Below are positions 32,814 through 41,817 of a stretch of 64,000 bases of DNA, in pieces. Within the stretch, counting starts at the first letter, position 1; each line of letters opens with the position of its first letter. A program made the position numbers and the translations under genes. The DNA is from CAVROT01 sp963722905 (lineage in GTDB: Bacteria; Pseudomonadota; Alphaproteobacteria; Rhodobacterales; Rhodobacteraceae): positions 1 to 64,000 of the forward strand of contig CAVROT010000008.1 in NCBI GenBank assembly GCA_963722905.1. The letters run 5' to 3'. The notes under the pieces are model-generated. The model was not told the origin of the DNA and searched no databases. It saw only the letters and a list, made by a program, of their open reading frames with translations.

Positions 32814-33929
32814 TCATCCCTCGGCGCGGCCTTTTCCGGACATCCCGCTGGCCAAGGTCGCCGCCATGAACCCGTCGAGATCGCCGTCAAGGACGCCCTG
32901 CGTATCCGACGTCTCATGCGAGGTCCTGAGATCCTTCACCATCTGGTAGGGCTGCAGCACGTAGGATCGGATCTGGTTGCCCCAGCCGGCATCGCCCTTG
33001 TTCTCATGCGCCTCGGTGATGGCGGCGTTGCGACGGTCCAGCTCCTGCTGGTAAAGGCGCGACTTCAGCGCCTTCATCGCGATGTCGCGGTTCTGGTGCT
33101 GGGATTTCTCGCTGCTCGTCACCACGATGCCCGTCGGGATATGGGTGATCCGCACGGCCGAGTCGGTCGTGTTGACGTGCTGCCCGCCCGCGCCGGACGA
33201 CCGGTAGGTATCGAGCCGGATGTCGCTCGCCGGCACCTCGATCTCGATGTCGTCGTCTACGACCGGATAGACCCAGACACTGCTGAACGAGGTATGACGC
33301 CGCGCCGCGCTGTCGTAGGGGCTGATCCGCACCAGACGGTGGACGCCGGATTCGGACTTGAGCCAGCCGTAGGCGTTGGGGCCGCTGACCTTGTAGGAAG
33401 CCGACTTGATCCCCGTCTCCTCGCCTGCGCTCTCTGACTGCAGCTCGACCTTGTAGCCCTTCTTCTCGGCCCAGCGGACGTACATCCGTGCCAGCATCGC
33501 CGCCCAGTCGCAGCTTTCCGTGCCGCCCGCGCCCGAGTTGATCTCGAGGAAGGTATCGTTGCCGTCTGCCTCGCCCGACAGCAGCGCCTCGATCTCGGCG
33601 GCGGCGGCGCGGTCGCGCAGTTTGGCGATGGCCGCCTCGGCCTCGGTCACGACATCGGAGTCGCCCTCGGCCTCGCCCATGGCGATCAGCTCGACGTGAT
33701 CGGCCAGCTCCTGCGTCATGGCCGTGACGCGCGCGATGGCGTCGACCAGTGCCTGGCGGTCGCGCATCAGCTTCTGTGCGGTGGCCGGATCGTCCCAGAG
33801 CGTCGGATCCTCGACGCGTGCGTCGAACTCTTCCAGCCGGTGCGCTGCCGTCTCCCAGTCCATCCGCGCGCGCAGCAGGGCAAGCGACCGCTCGGTGGCG
33901 TCGACGGTGTTCTGGGTCTCGCTGCGCAT
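32814..33929 (-). CDS. prfB: Peptide chain release factor 2
   Basis: A 371-residue class I release factor recognising UGA and UAA. It contains the peptidyl-tRNA hydrolysis motif GGQ in SSGAGGQHVNTTDSAVR and the stop-recognition tripeptide in LVRISPYDSAARRHTSF. The tripeptide is SPY here instead of the SPF of E. coli; as far as I recall that is usual in alphaproteobacteria. The frame is continuous from ATG 33929 with no internal UGA near codon 25, so the autoregulatory +1 frameshift of many bacteria is absent. It lies 3' of PBP1A and an ASCH protein on the same strand, and the ASCH frame overlaps its first 163 bases. Confidence 0.97.
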   Translation of the reverse strand: MRSETQNTVDATERSLALLRARMDWETAAHRLEEFDARVEDPTLWDDPATAQKLMRDRQALVDAIARVTAMTQELADHVELIAMGEAEGDSDVVTEAEAAIAKLRDRAAAAEIEALLSGEADGNDTFLEINSGAGGTESCDWAAMLARMYVRWAEKKGYKVELQSESAGEETGIKSASYKVSGPNAYGWLKSESGVHRLVRISPYDSAARRHTSFSSVWVYPVVDDDIEIEVPASDIRLDTYRSSGAGGQHVNTTDSAVRITHIPTGIVVTSSEKSQHQNRDIAMKALKSRLYQQELDRRNAAITEAHENKGDAGWGNQIRSYVLQPYQMVKDLRTSHETSDTQGVLDGDLDGFMAATLASGMSGKGRAEG

Positions 33930-34312
33930 CGCCTCATCCCGACTGGAGCAGTGGCCCTGTTACCAACCCCGCCCCACCGCATCAAGCGCACGGCGCGTGC
34001 CGGACGGGGGGGGCCATGTGCGATCACCTCGACGATGTCGTCCAGCGTGATGGCAGGGTAGCGGGCGCGCATCCCGTCCGGGATGACCCGGCCGGGCCAT
34101 TCGTCCTCTCGACCGAGGAAACGGGCCACCCCGCGCAATGGCATCCGGCTAATGCCGGTTACGATGACCACCAGCGCGTCTCCGGTTCCGTCCTCGCGCA
34201 CGTAACGCAGCGGTCCCGGACGGATCGGGGTCTCGCGCAAGTGGATCGTCGACCGTTTGTCACCCGACAGGATGTCCGGCCAGAGGCGGGAGACGACAGT
34301 CGGCGTCTGCAT
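33767..34312 (-). CDS. ASCH-domain protein with stop-lost tail overlapping prfB
   Basis: The first about 105 residues from ATG 34312 (MQTPTVVSRLWPDILSGDKR) form an ASCH/PUA-like RNA-binding fold: STIHLRETPIRPG, ALVVIVTGISRMPLRGVARF and YPAITLDDIVEVIA. The family binds RNA or modified nucleotides and often regulates translation. Normal members end shortly after LDDIVEVI. Here the frame continues with an arginine- and proline-rich tail to 33767, overlapping the prfB start by 163 bases in another phase. A GGTGG site precedes the start, and the PBP1A stop lies 14 bases upstream, so it belongs to the PBP1A operon. Function unknown. Confidence 0.75.
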   Translation of the reverse strand: MQTPTVVSRLWPDILSGDKRSTIHLRETPIRPGPLRYVREDGTGDALVVIVTGISRMPLRGVARFLGREDEWPGRVIPDGMRARYPAITLDDIVEVIAHGPPRPARAVRLMRWGGVGNRATAPVGMRRCAARPRTPSTPPSGRLPCCARGWTGRRQRTGWKSSTHASRIRRSGTIRPPHRS

Positions 34313-34326
34313 GGCCACCTTCGGCG

Positions 34327-36840
34327 TCAGTAGAGCCCGCCCGACGACAGGGTGCCGAACGTGGCCTTGCGCTGCGGGATCACGACCGTGGCGCCGGTGG
34401 CGTCGCGCACCTGTTGGCCGACCGCCCGCTCGGCCTCGGCGAAAAGCGGCAGGTTCGACCCCATGGCGAAGCCGCCGTCGAAGGCGACGCCGAACACGGG
34501 CTCCTCGCCCAGGCGGAAGTATTCGGCCACCACGTTGTCGCCCGACGCGCCGTCGGACAGGCGCGCGCCCGACAGACGGTCGATGTTGATGAACATGCCG
34601 CCCGGCGGCACCTCGAACGGTCCGCCGCCGTATTTCGCCGTCGCGACCTTCATGAACTCGTCGAAGACCGGCGCGCAGAGGCCGCCGCCGGAACCGGACC
34701 GCCCCATCGGTCGCGGCCGGTCGTAGCCGATGTAGCAACCCGCCGCGATGTTGGAGGTGAAGCCGACGAACCAGGCGTCCTTCTCGTCGTTGGTGGTGCC
34801 GGTCTTGCCGGCGGTGGGCACGCCCAGGTCGATCTTGCCCGCCGCGGTGCCGCGTTCGACAACGCCCTTGAGCATCGACGTGAGCTGATAGGCGGTGATC
34901 GCGTCCATCACCCGTTCGCGGTTCGACTGGATGCGGGGCGCGGCGCCCGGCGGGAGAGCGGCGACGCGGCAATCGGCGCAGCTGCGCTTGTCGTGCCGGT
35001 AGACGGTCGCGCCGTAGCGGTCCTGCACGCGGTCCACCAGCGTCGGCTCCACCCGCTCGCCCCCGTTGGCGAACATCGAATAGGCGGCGACCATGCGGAA
35101 CAGCGTCGTCTCCTCGGCGCCCAGCGCGTTGGCGAGATAGATACCCATCTCGTCGTAGACGCCGAACTGTTCGGCGTAGCGCGCCACGGTGGCCATGCCG
35201 ACCTCTTCGGCCAGGCGGACGGTCATCAGGTTGCGCGACTTCTCGATCCCGGTGCGCAGGGGCGTGGGGCCATAGAATTGGTCGGTGTAGTTCTTGGGCC
35301 GCCAGACGCCCTGCGGCGTGTTCACCTCGATGGGGGCGTCCACGACGATCGTGGCGGGGGAAAATCCCGAATCCAGCGCCGCGGCATAGACGAAGGGCTT
35401 GAAGGCGGATCCGGGCTGGCGGGTCGCCTGCGTGGCGCGGTTGAACACGGAATGCTGGTAGCTGAAACCGCCCTGCATCGCGAGGACCCGGCCGGTCTGG
35501 ACGTCCATCGCCATGAACGCGCCCTCCACCTCGGGCACCTGCCGCAGGGTCCAGCGGATAAAGCTGCCGTCGGCGTCCGACGTCATCCGGCGGACGAAGA
35601 CGACGTCGCCGACGCCAATCAATTCCGACAGGCCGCGTCCGGTCCAGGCGACGTCCTGCGCGGGCACGACGGGGTCCGGGCCGTCGTTGACGTCCTCGAT
35701 TCCCAGCCGGGCGGAGCCGCCGTCGACCGACAGGACCACGGCCGGATACCACGTGCCGTCCAGGGTAACGTCGCGCGCCACGTCCGCAGAAGCGAGGGCG
35801 GCGCGCCACGAACCTTCGCTTTCCAGCGCCTCTGCCGGGATCGTCTCGCCGGTGCCGCGCCAGCGCCCCAGGCTGCGGTCGTAGGATTCGAGTCCGCGCC
35901 GCAGAGCCAGCGCCGCCGCCTCCTGCATCTCCGGGTCCACCGTCGCGCGGACCGTCATGCCGCCCGAGAAGAATTCGCCCTCCCCATAGTCCCGGCTGAG
36001 CTGGCGACGGATCTCGTCGGTAAAATAATCGCGCGGCGGAAGCTGCTCCTTGAAGCCCGCCATGTCGTCGTTCTGCACCGTCTCCAGCGGTGCCACGCGG
36101 GCGTTGCGATAGGCCATCTCGTCGACGAAGCCGTTCTCGTACATCTCGCGCAGGACGAAGTTGCGGCGCGTGATCGCGCGTTCCTTCTCGCGGACGGGAT
36201 GGTAGGTGGACGGCGCCTTGGGCAGCGCCGCGAGATAGGCGGCCTCGCCCGCCGAAAGGTCAGCCAGCGTCTTGTTGAAGTAGGTCTGCGCCGCGGCCGT
36301 CACGCCATAACTGTTCTGGCCGAGGTAGATTTCGTTGAGGTAAAGTTCTAGGATCTTGTTCTTGTCGAGCGTCTTCTCGATACGGGAGGCCAGCACCAGC
36401 TCCTTTATCTTGCGCTCGGCCGACCTGTCGCCCGACAGCAGGAAGTTCTTCATGACCTGCTGGGTGATGGTGGACGCGCCACGCAGCCGTTCCCCCCGAG
36501 CCGCGTCGACCGCCGCGCTGACCATGCCGACGGGATCGTAGCCGTTGTGGGAATAGAAGTTCTTGTCCTCGGCGCTGATGAAGGCCTGTTTGACCAGATC
36601 GGGGATGTCGCCGATGGGCGTGAAGAGGCGGCGTTCCTGCGCGAACTCGTCGATGATGCGCCCCTCGCCGTTGTAGATGCGGCTGATCGTGGGCGGCGTG
36701 TAGCTGGCCAGCTGGTCGGTGTTGGGCAGGTCGCGCGCGTACATCCAGAATATCGCACCGACCGTCAGCGCAGCGAAGAGCGCGCCCAACGTCAGGGTGG
36801 TGAAAAGACCGCCGATGGCAGAGAGCAGGAAACGGATCAA
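34327..36840 (-). CDS. mrcA: Penicillin-binding protein 1A (bifunctional transglycosylase/transpeptidase)
   Basis: An 837-residue class A PBP that polymerises glycan chains and cross-links peptidoglycan. An N-terminal membrane helix (about 4-30) precedes the GT51 domain, with catalytic Glu in FISAEDKNFYSHNGYDP and GASTITQQVMKNFLLSG. An OB-like insert follows (about 330-440), then the transpeptidase with the SxxK serine in RQPGSAFKPFVYAAA and the KTGTTN box in TAGKTGTTNDEKDAWF. The frame begins at TTG 36840; no ATG is available upstream. It lies 134 bases downstream of the amidase gene on the same strand, so the two cell-wall genes may be coexpressed. Length and motifs are normal. Confidence 0.95.
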   Translation of the reverse strand: MIRFLLSAIGGLFTTLTLGALFAALTVGAIFWMYARDLPNTDQLASYTPPTISRIYNGEGRIIDEFAQERRLFTPIGDIPDLVKQAFISAEDKNFYSHNGYDPVGMVSAAVDAARGERLRGASTITQQVMKNFLLSGDRSAERKIKELVLASRIEKTLDKNKILELYLNEIYLGQNSYGVTAAAQTYFNKTLADLSAGEAAYLAALPKAPSTYHPVREKERAITRRNFVLREMYENGFVDEMAYRNARVAPLETVQNDDMAGFKEQLPPRDYFTDEIRRQLSRDYGEGEFFSGGMTVRATVDPEMQEAAALALRRGLESYDRSLGRWRGTGETIPAEALESEGSWRAALASADVARDVTLDGTWYPAVVLSVDGGSARLGIEDVNDGPDPVVPAQDVAWTGRGLSELIGVGDVVFVRRMTSDADGSFIRWTLRQVPEVEGAFMAMDVQTGRVLAMQGGFSYQHSVFNRATQATRQPGSAFKPFVYAAALDSGFSPATIVVDAPIEVNTPQGVWRPKNYTDQFYGPTPLRTGIEKSRNLMTVRLAEEVGMATVARYAEQFGVYDEMGIYLANALGAEETTLFRMVAAYSMFANGGERVEPTLVDRVQDRYGATVYRHDKRSCADCRVAALPPGAAPRIQSNRERVMDAITAYQLTSMLKGVVERGTAAGKIDLGVPTAGKTGTTNDEKDAWFVGFTSNIAAGCYIGYDRPRPMGRSGSGGGLCAPVFDEFMKVATAKYGGGPFEVPPGGMFINIDRLSGARLSDGASGDNVVAEYFRLGEEPVFGVAFDGGFAMGSNLPLFAEAERAVGQQVRDATGATVVIPQRKATFGTLSSGGLY

Positions 36841-36974
36841 GCAAGGCCCCCCCGGCCGGCGTTACGTCCTGCGCTTCTACCGGCTCGGGCGGATCGCGTC
36901 AAAACGCGGCCCGGCCGGAATATCCGGTAAAGGGTCCCGCCGACCGCGCGTCACGCGAATGTGCGGACGGCGTG

Positions 36975-38273
36975 TCACTGCCGCAACCTCAGTCGCGCAT
37001 CCGCCGCGTCCACCTCGGCCCAGCGAAGAATGGCGTCACGGACGCCCGCGATCGTCCGCGCGCGCCAGTCCGGCGAGGTCAGCCGCGCCAGATCCCGGGG
37101 CGACGACATGGACCCCAGCTCTACCAGGACCGACGGGACGCCGGGCGGCGCCGTCTCGATCAGGCCCAGCCGGACGCCGCCGTCGGCGCACGCCACCTCC
37201 GCCGCGGTATCGCCCCCCAACGCCGTGCGCAGCGCCGCTGCCAGTCGCGCCGTTCGCGGACCCGCCGTATCATTGGCCTGCGTGATCGCCCGCGTCAGAG
37301 ACATAGACGGATCGCGGAATGCCGTCCCGTCGAGCGCCGCAAAAACGTCCATCCCCGCCAGGAGGGTCGGCGCATCGGCGCCGGGCGGCGGCCGCGGGGA
37401 CGATGCCGCGTCCACCCAGGTCAGGGGGCAGACGCGCACGGCGGCCCCGTCGCCGGCGGCCACTGCGTCCGCATGCAGGGAGACGAAGATGTCGGCGCCG
37501 GCCGTTCGGGCCATTCCGGCGCGGCCCTCCACCGGAACGAAGAGGTCGGACTCGCGCGTCAGGACCGCCTCGACGCCCGCGTCACGCAGCGCCCCGGCAA
37601 GGGCCGTCGCGACCTCCAGCAGAAGCGCCGCTTCGGTCGTGTCGCCCGCAACGGCGCCGGGATCGACCCCGCCGTGACCGGGATCGACCGCCACGACGAG
37701 GGGCCTGTCCCCGACGTAGGGACGCGCCGGCACCGGCGGGCCGGTCGGCGGCGGGTCGATGTCGGCACCGTCGGGCGCGCCGGCGATGGCGTCGAACCGG
37801 TCCTGCGATACGGGCGTCAGCTGCAGCTTGACCGTCGTTGCGTCAGCGTCGCTGGCCAGGCCCGCCGTTTCGACCTCCATCGGCTGTGTGAGCTGCACCA
37901 CCATGCGCGACCAGCCGTCTCGATAGGGGCCGGCGGTCACGTCCTCGACGCTGTCCGATACGACGTTCGCGGCCATGTCGGATCCCGTCCAGTCGACCTG
38001 CGCGAAGTCCAAGACCAGCCGCGGAGGGGCGTCGACGACGAAGGCCCGCCACGGCACCGGCTGGCTGAGGCGCAGCTGGACGTGCAGGTCGGACCCGAAG
38101 TCGGCGATCGACGACGCATCGGCGTCCGGCGTCGCGGTCGCCGTCAACGGCACGTCGGCCTGCGTGGGCCCCGCGGACACCAGCGCGACGGCGAGTCCCA
38201 GGACGAGGGCGCCCACCGACCGCGTCACCGGCCGGGCCGGGAGCGCCGCGCTGGCCATGCCTGCACGTGTCAT
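36975..38273 (-). CDS. N-acetylmuramoyl-L-alanine amidase with AMIN domain
   Basis: A 432-residue periplasmic amidase (AmiC-like). Signal peptide about 1-40 (VGALVLGLAVALVSAGPTQA), then an AMIN domain (about 60-160, RAFVVDAPPRLVLDFAQ) that targets peptidoglycan or the division site. The Amidase_3 catalytic domain follows (about 190-420), with the zinc ligands in AVDPGHGGVDPGAVA and FVSLHADAV and the catalytic Glu in VLVELGSMSSPRDL. It cleaves the amide bond between MurNAc and the stem peptide, needed for daughter-cell separation. It is divergent in neighbourhood from nothing obvious: a 293-base non-coding region precedes it, holding its promoter, and PBP1A follows. Confidence 0.93.
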   Translation of the reverse strand: MTRAGMASAALPARPVTRSVGALVLGLAVALVSAGPTQADVPLTATATPDADASSIADFGSDLHVQLRLSQPVPWRAFVVDAPPRLVLDFAQVDWTGSDMAANVVSDSVEDVTAGPYRDGWSRMVVQLTQPMEVETAGLASDADATTVKLQLTPVSQDRFDAIAGAPDGADIDPPPTGPPVPARPYVGDRPLVVAVDPGHGGVDPGAVAGDTTEAALLLEVATALAGALRDAGVEAVLTRESDLFVPVEGRAGMARTAGADIFVSLHADAVAAGDGAAVRVCPLTWVDAASSPRPPPGADAPTLLAGMDVFAALDGTAFRDPSMSLTRAITQANDTAGPRTARLAAALRTALGGDTAAEVACADGGVRLGLIETAPPGVPSVLVELGSMSSPRDLARLTSPDWRARTIAGVRDAILRWAEVDAADARLRLRQ

Positions 38274-38566
38274 GAAATCATCCGTCCTGCCCGCATCTGC
38301 CTGAGCCTGCCCGCAACGATCTGCGCCGCTGTCGCCGTCACGCTACACCACAAGCACCCCTGCGCCTAGCGCCGAAACCCCGCTTGACCCGAAAAACCTG
38401 CGGGATCGCGTTGTAATCGTTAACACATCCGGAGGTAGTTCCAGGCGGCCGCCACTGACGCCATCCCGTCTGCGGCAGCTCCGCGGCAACTAGCCCACCA
38501 CGATCTCGACATTGTTCTTCGCTGCACCGACCGGCGTAGTTTCCCCGCGGACAGCGACCGAACCCG

Positions 38567-39703
38567 TCAGTCCAGGGTCGCGATGAACCGCGCGAGCCGC
38601 TGCATCCCCAGGCCGATCTCGTCCGTCGCCGCGGCAAAGCTCAGCCGCAGGGTGCCGCCGCCGCGCACCGGGTCGAAGTCGACGCCCGGCGTCACCGCGA
38701 CGCCGGCCTCGTCGAGGATGCGGGCGGCCAGCGCCACGCTGTCGTCCGTCAGGTGCGACACATCGACATAAACGTAGAACGCGCCCTCCGGCTCGACGAA
38801 GCCGGTCAGGCCCATGGCCCGCAGCCCGTCGCAGACGATCCGGCGATTGGCCCCGTAGACCGACACGGCGCGCGACAGCTCCGCATCGCAGTCCATCGCG
38901 GCGAGCGCGGCCACCTGGCTGGCGTTGGGCGGACAGATGAACATGTTCTGGGCCAGCCGCTCGACCGTGCGGACATGGGTGGACGGAACGACCATCCAGC
39001 CGACCCGCCAGCCCGTCATCGACCAGTATTTCGAGAACGAGTTGACCGCGTAGACCTCGTCCGACAGCGCCAGCGCGCTGGGGGGCGGGTCGCCGTGATC
39101 GATCCCCTGATAGATCTCGTCGGCGATCACCGCCGCGCCCCTTCCGGCCGCGGCATCCAGCAAGGCCGCCAGATCGGGGCGGTGCAGGACCGTGCCGGCC
39201 GGGTTTCCCGGCGAGGCGATGATCAGCCCGGCGATGCCGTCTGGCAACGCGTCCGGGCGCGGCTGCCACCGGTCCTCGGCCCGCGTCTCGATCCCGACGG
39301 GGACCAGGTCCAGCGCGTTCAGGATCCGGCGATAGCTGGGATAGCCCGGCAGGCCCGATGCAACCCGGTCGCCCCCGTCGAAGAGCGCGGTGAAGGCCAG
39401 CACGAACGCGGCCGAGGCGCCCGCGGTCACGATCACGCGGCCGGGATCGAGGTCGACTCCGTGCCGGTCGCCGTAGTGCCGCGCGATCCGTCGGCGCAGT
39501 GCCGGCAGGCCCAGCGCGCCGGTATAGCCCAGCGGACCTGCGGCCATCGCAGCGGCGACGGCGTCGCGCGCGCCCTCGGGCGCCGGCGTGGCGGGCTGGC
39601 CGATCTCCATGTGGACGATATGGCGGCCCGCGGCTTCGGCCCGGGCCGCGGCCTCCATCACGTCCATCACGATGAACGCGTCCACCGCACCCCGCCGCGA
39701 CAT
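38567..39703 (-). CDS. Class I/II PLP-dependent aminotransferase
   Basis: A 378-residue fold-type I aminotransferase. HIVHMEIGQPATPAPE at the start, the AGASAAFVLAFTALFDGG cofactor loop, IIASPGNPAGTV, DEIYQGIDH and the PLP lysine in NSFSKYWSMTGWRVGWM identify the aspartate/aromatic aminotransferase superfamily. The C-terminal GAFYVYVDVSHL and RLSFA are standard. Substrate is unknown; it resembles the 'aminotransferase class I/II' members near dsbA-like genes. ATG 39703 is used, and a GTG at 39709 has better spacing from GGGAGGGA. It is divergent from the DsbA-like gene, 134 bases away. Confidence 0.9.
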   Translation of the reverse strand: MSRRGAVDAFIVMDVMEAAARAEAAGRHIVHMEIGQPATPAPEGARDAVAAAMAAGPLGYTGALGLPALRRRIARHYGDRHGVDLDPGRVIVTAGASAAFVLAFTALFDGGDRVASGLPGYPSYRRILNALDLVPVGIETRAEDRWQPRPDALPDGIAGLIIASPGNPAGTVLHRPDLAALLDAAAGRGAAVIADEIYQGIDHGDPPPSALALSDEVYAVNSFSKYWSMTGWRVGWMVVPSTHVRTVERLAQNMFICPPNASQVAALAAMDCDAELSRAVSVYGANRRIVCDGLRAMGLTGFVEPEGAFYVYVDVSHLTDDSVALAARILDEAGVAVTPGVDFDPVRGGGTLRLSFAAATDEIGLGMQRLARFIATLD

Positions 39704-39837
39704 GCGCACCGCGTCCCTCCCCCGTCCCGATCCGCCGTCAATACCGCGCGATCAGACGCGGCGGCGCTTGCCATATCGACCAGCGATGCCATACCGGGCC
39801 CCGATCCGCCACCGACCCATCACGCGAGGACCGTCGA

Positions 39838-40575
39838 ATGAAGCGTCTCATCGCCGCCGTGGTACTGGTCCTCTCCGGGCCCGCCGCCGCCGACATCGCC
39901 GACATGACCGCCGACGAACGCACTGCCTTCCACGGCGAGGTGCGCGCCTACCTGCTGGAGAACCCCGAGGTCATCATGGAGGCGATCGCCGTCCTCGAGG
40001 CCCGCCAGGCCGAGGCCGAGGCCGCCGGCGATGCCGACGCCCTGCGCGCCGAGGCCGCGGCGCTCTTCGACGACCCCGACAGCTATGTCGGCGGCAATCC
40101 CGAGGGCGACGTGACCGTGGTCGAGTTCCTGGACTACCGCTGCGGCTATTGCCGCCGGGCACATCCCGAGGTGGCCGAGCTGGTCGCAAGCGACGCCGAC
40201 ATCCGCATCATCGTGAAGGAGTTCCCGATCCTCGGCGAACAATCGATGCTGGGCTCGCGCTTTGCCATCGCGACGCTGCGCACCGTGGGCGACGCCGCCT
40301 ATGCAGCGGTCTCGGACGCGCTGATGACACAGCGAGGGGACATCACGCCGGGCAGCCTGCGCGACCTCGCGATTTCGCTGGACCTCGATGCCGACGCGGT
40401 GATGGCAGGCATGGACGACCCCGAGATCGACCGCATCATTGCCGACAACCGCGCCCTCGCCCAGCGCCTGCGCATCAACGGCACGCCGTCCTTCGTCTTC
40501 GGCGACACGATGGTGCGCGGCTACGTCCCCCTGGATGCCATGCGCGAGATCGTGGCCGAGGAACGCGAGGGCTGA
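39838..40575 (+). CDS. DsbA-family thiol:disulfide oxidoreductase
   Basis: A 245-residue periplasmic protein: signal peptide about 1-19 (LIAAVVLVLSGPAAA), an N-terminal helical ScsC/Com1-like segment (about 25-75), then a thioredoxin-fold DsbA domain. The redox site is Cys102-Gly-Tyr-Cys105 in FLDYRCGYCRRAHPEV. The cis-proline is in NGTPSFVFGDTMV and EFPILGEQSMLGSRFA also matches. It probably oxidises or isomerises disulfides in exported proteins; the N-terminal extension of the ScsC type suggests trimerisation, which favours isomerase activity (inference). It is followed after 228 bases by tpiA, unlikely to be one operon. Confidence 0.9.
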   Translation: MKRLIAAVVLVLSGPAAADIADMTADERTAFHGEVRAYLLENPEVIMEAIAVLEARQAEAEAAGDADALRAEAAALFDDPDSYVGGNPEGDVTVVEFLDYRCGYCRRAHPEVAELVASDADIRIIVKEFPILGEQSMLGSRFAIATLRTVGDAAYAAVSDALMTQRGDITPGSLRDLAISLDLDADAVMAGMDDPEIDRIIADNRALAQRLRINGTPSFVFGDTMVRGYVPLDAMREIVAEEREG

Positions 40576-40803
40576 ACGCCGCAGGCCGCATCGCGCGCTT
40601 TTCGGCTGACGTTGCCCCTTGCCCACGCCGCCGCCTCACACGGCACCGCACGCCCATCGCTTTCGGTGATACTGCGCCTCCCCGGCATATCGCAGCCTGC
40701 ATAGGCCGGGCCACGCCCGCCAGGCATCCCCAAACGATGGGACTGGGCGCCGCGCGCGGGGGCGTCTACATCCGCGATGGATGCAGACCAGGGAGACGTC
40801 GCC

Positions 40804-41541
40804 ATGAGAAAGCTCGCCGCAGGCAACTGGAAGATGAACGGCACCGCCGCCGACCTGACCGTGATCGACGCACTGGTCGACCGGGTCGGCGCCGCGTCGG
40901 ACAGCGGCTGCGAGGTCGTCATATGCCCGCCGGCGACGCTTCTGCCGCTGATGGGGACGCAGGGCATCGTCACCGGCGGCCAGGACTGCCATGCCGAGGA
41001 TGCCGGCGCGCACACGGGCGACGTCTCGGCCACGATGCTGGCCGACGCGGGCGCCGCCTATGTCATCACCGGCCATTCCGAACGGCGCGCCGACCACGGC
41101 GAGACGGACGCGGTCGTCGCCGCCAAGACCCGCGCGGCCTGGGCGGCCGGACTTGCCGCCATCGTCTGCGTGGGCGAGACGCTGGCACAGCGCGAGGCCG
41201 GAGAGACACTGGAGATCGTCGAGGCGCAGCTTGCCGGCTCGATCCCCGACGGGGCCGCCGCCACGACGACGGTCGTGGCTTATGAGCCGGTCTGGGCCAT
41301 CGGCACCGGAAAGGTGCCGACGACCGACCAGATCGCCGAGGTCCACGCCGCCATCCGCGCCCACCTGAAGGGCCGCTTCGCCGACGCCGGCGACATGCGG
41401 CTGCTCTACGGCGGATCGGTGAAGGCGGGCAACGCGGCCGAGATCTTCGCCGTGCCGGACGTCGACGGCGCGCTCGTCGGGGGTGCGTCCCTCAAGGCCG
41501 AGGATTTCGCCCCCATCGTCGAGGCTCTGTCTCGGGCCTGA
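40804..41541 (+). CDS. tpiA: Triosephosphate isomerase
   Basis: A 245-residue TIM-barrel enzyme interconverting dihydroxyacetone phosphate and glyceraldehyde 3-phosphate. N-terminal AAGNWKMNGT carries Asn8 and Lys10, catalytic His91 lies in TGHSERRADHGET, and catalytic Glu161 in AYEPVWAIGTGKVPT. The phosphate loop is LYGGSVKAGNA...GGASL. ATG 40804 follows GGGAGA; the frame extends 27 bases upstream without support. It stands alone and is followed by a degenerate 22-bp repeat array before the convergent FAD monooxygenase. Length and motifs are those of a normal TpiA. Confidence 0.97.
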   Translation: MRKLAAGNWKMNGTAADLTVIDALVDRVGAASDSGCEVVICPPATLLPLMGTQGIVTGGQDCHAEDAGAHTGDVSATMLADAGAAYVITGHSERRADHGETDAVVAAKTRAAWAAGLAAIVCVGETLAQREAGETLEIVEAQLAGSIPDGAAATTTVVAYEPVWAIGTGKVPTTDQIAEVHAAIRAHLKGRFADAGDMRLLYGGSVKAGNAAEIFAVPDVDGALVGGASLKAEDFAPIVEALSRA

Positions 41542-41579
41542 CGGGCTCCTCGCGCTGTTCGGAACAGGCGCTCGACCGT

Positions 41580-41817
41580 CCTGTCCCCCGTATGCGCCGG
41601 GCAAGTCATGCGTGCGACGGTCCTGTCGCGCGCGGGCGCCGACCTGTCGCAATCGTGTGTCGCACCTGTCGCAATCGTGTGTCGAGCCTGTCGCAATCGT
41701 GCGCCGGTCCTGTGCGCGCGGACGCCGGACCTGTGGCATTCTTGTGTAGGGCCTGTCGCGCGCGGACGCCGGATCTGTCGCGACAGGGTGTCGGGCCTAT
41801 CGGACGCGGGCGCCGGT
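41580..41817. repeat. Degenerate 22-bp tandem repeat array
   Basis: About eleven units of 20-22 bases beginning CCTGTCG or close variants. Starts include 41580, 41622, 41643, 41665, 41687, 41709, 41730, 41752, 41774 and 41796. Three central units share CCTGTCGCAATCGTG exactly. Two flavours alternate: one continuing AATCGTGTGTCG, the other GCGCGGACGCCGGA. The array fills the space between the tpiA stop and the convergent monooxygenase stop, and its last unit (41796-41817) contains the final codons and stop of the monooxygenase gene. Function unknown; it is not a CRISPR because no unique spacers are present. Confidence 0.75.

Noticed and set aside
32814..33929. Programmed +1 frameshift site in prfB
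   Set aside because: The frame is continuous; no early UGA or Shine-Dalgarno-like CUU UGA site near codon 25.
34414..36351. 645-codon plus-strand frame opposite PBP1A
   Set aside because: Shadow frame; PBP1A has all catalytic motifs on the other strand.
41580..41817. CRISPR array
   Set aside because: Repeat units are contiguous, 22 bp, and have no unique spacers or nearby cas genes.
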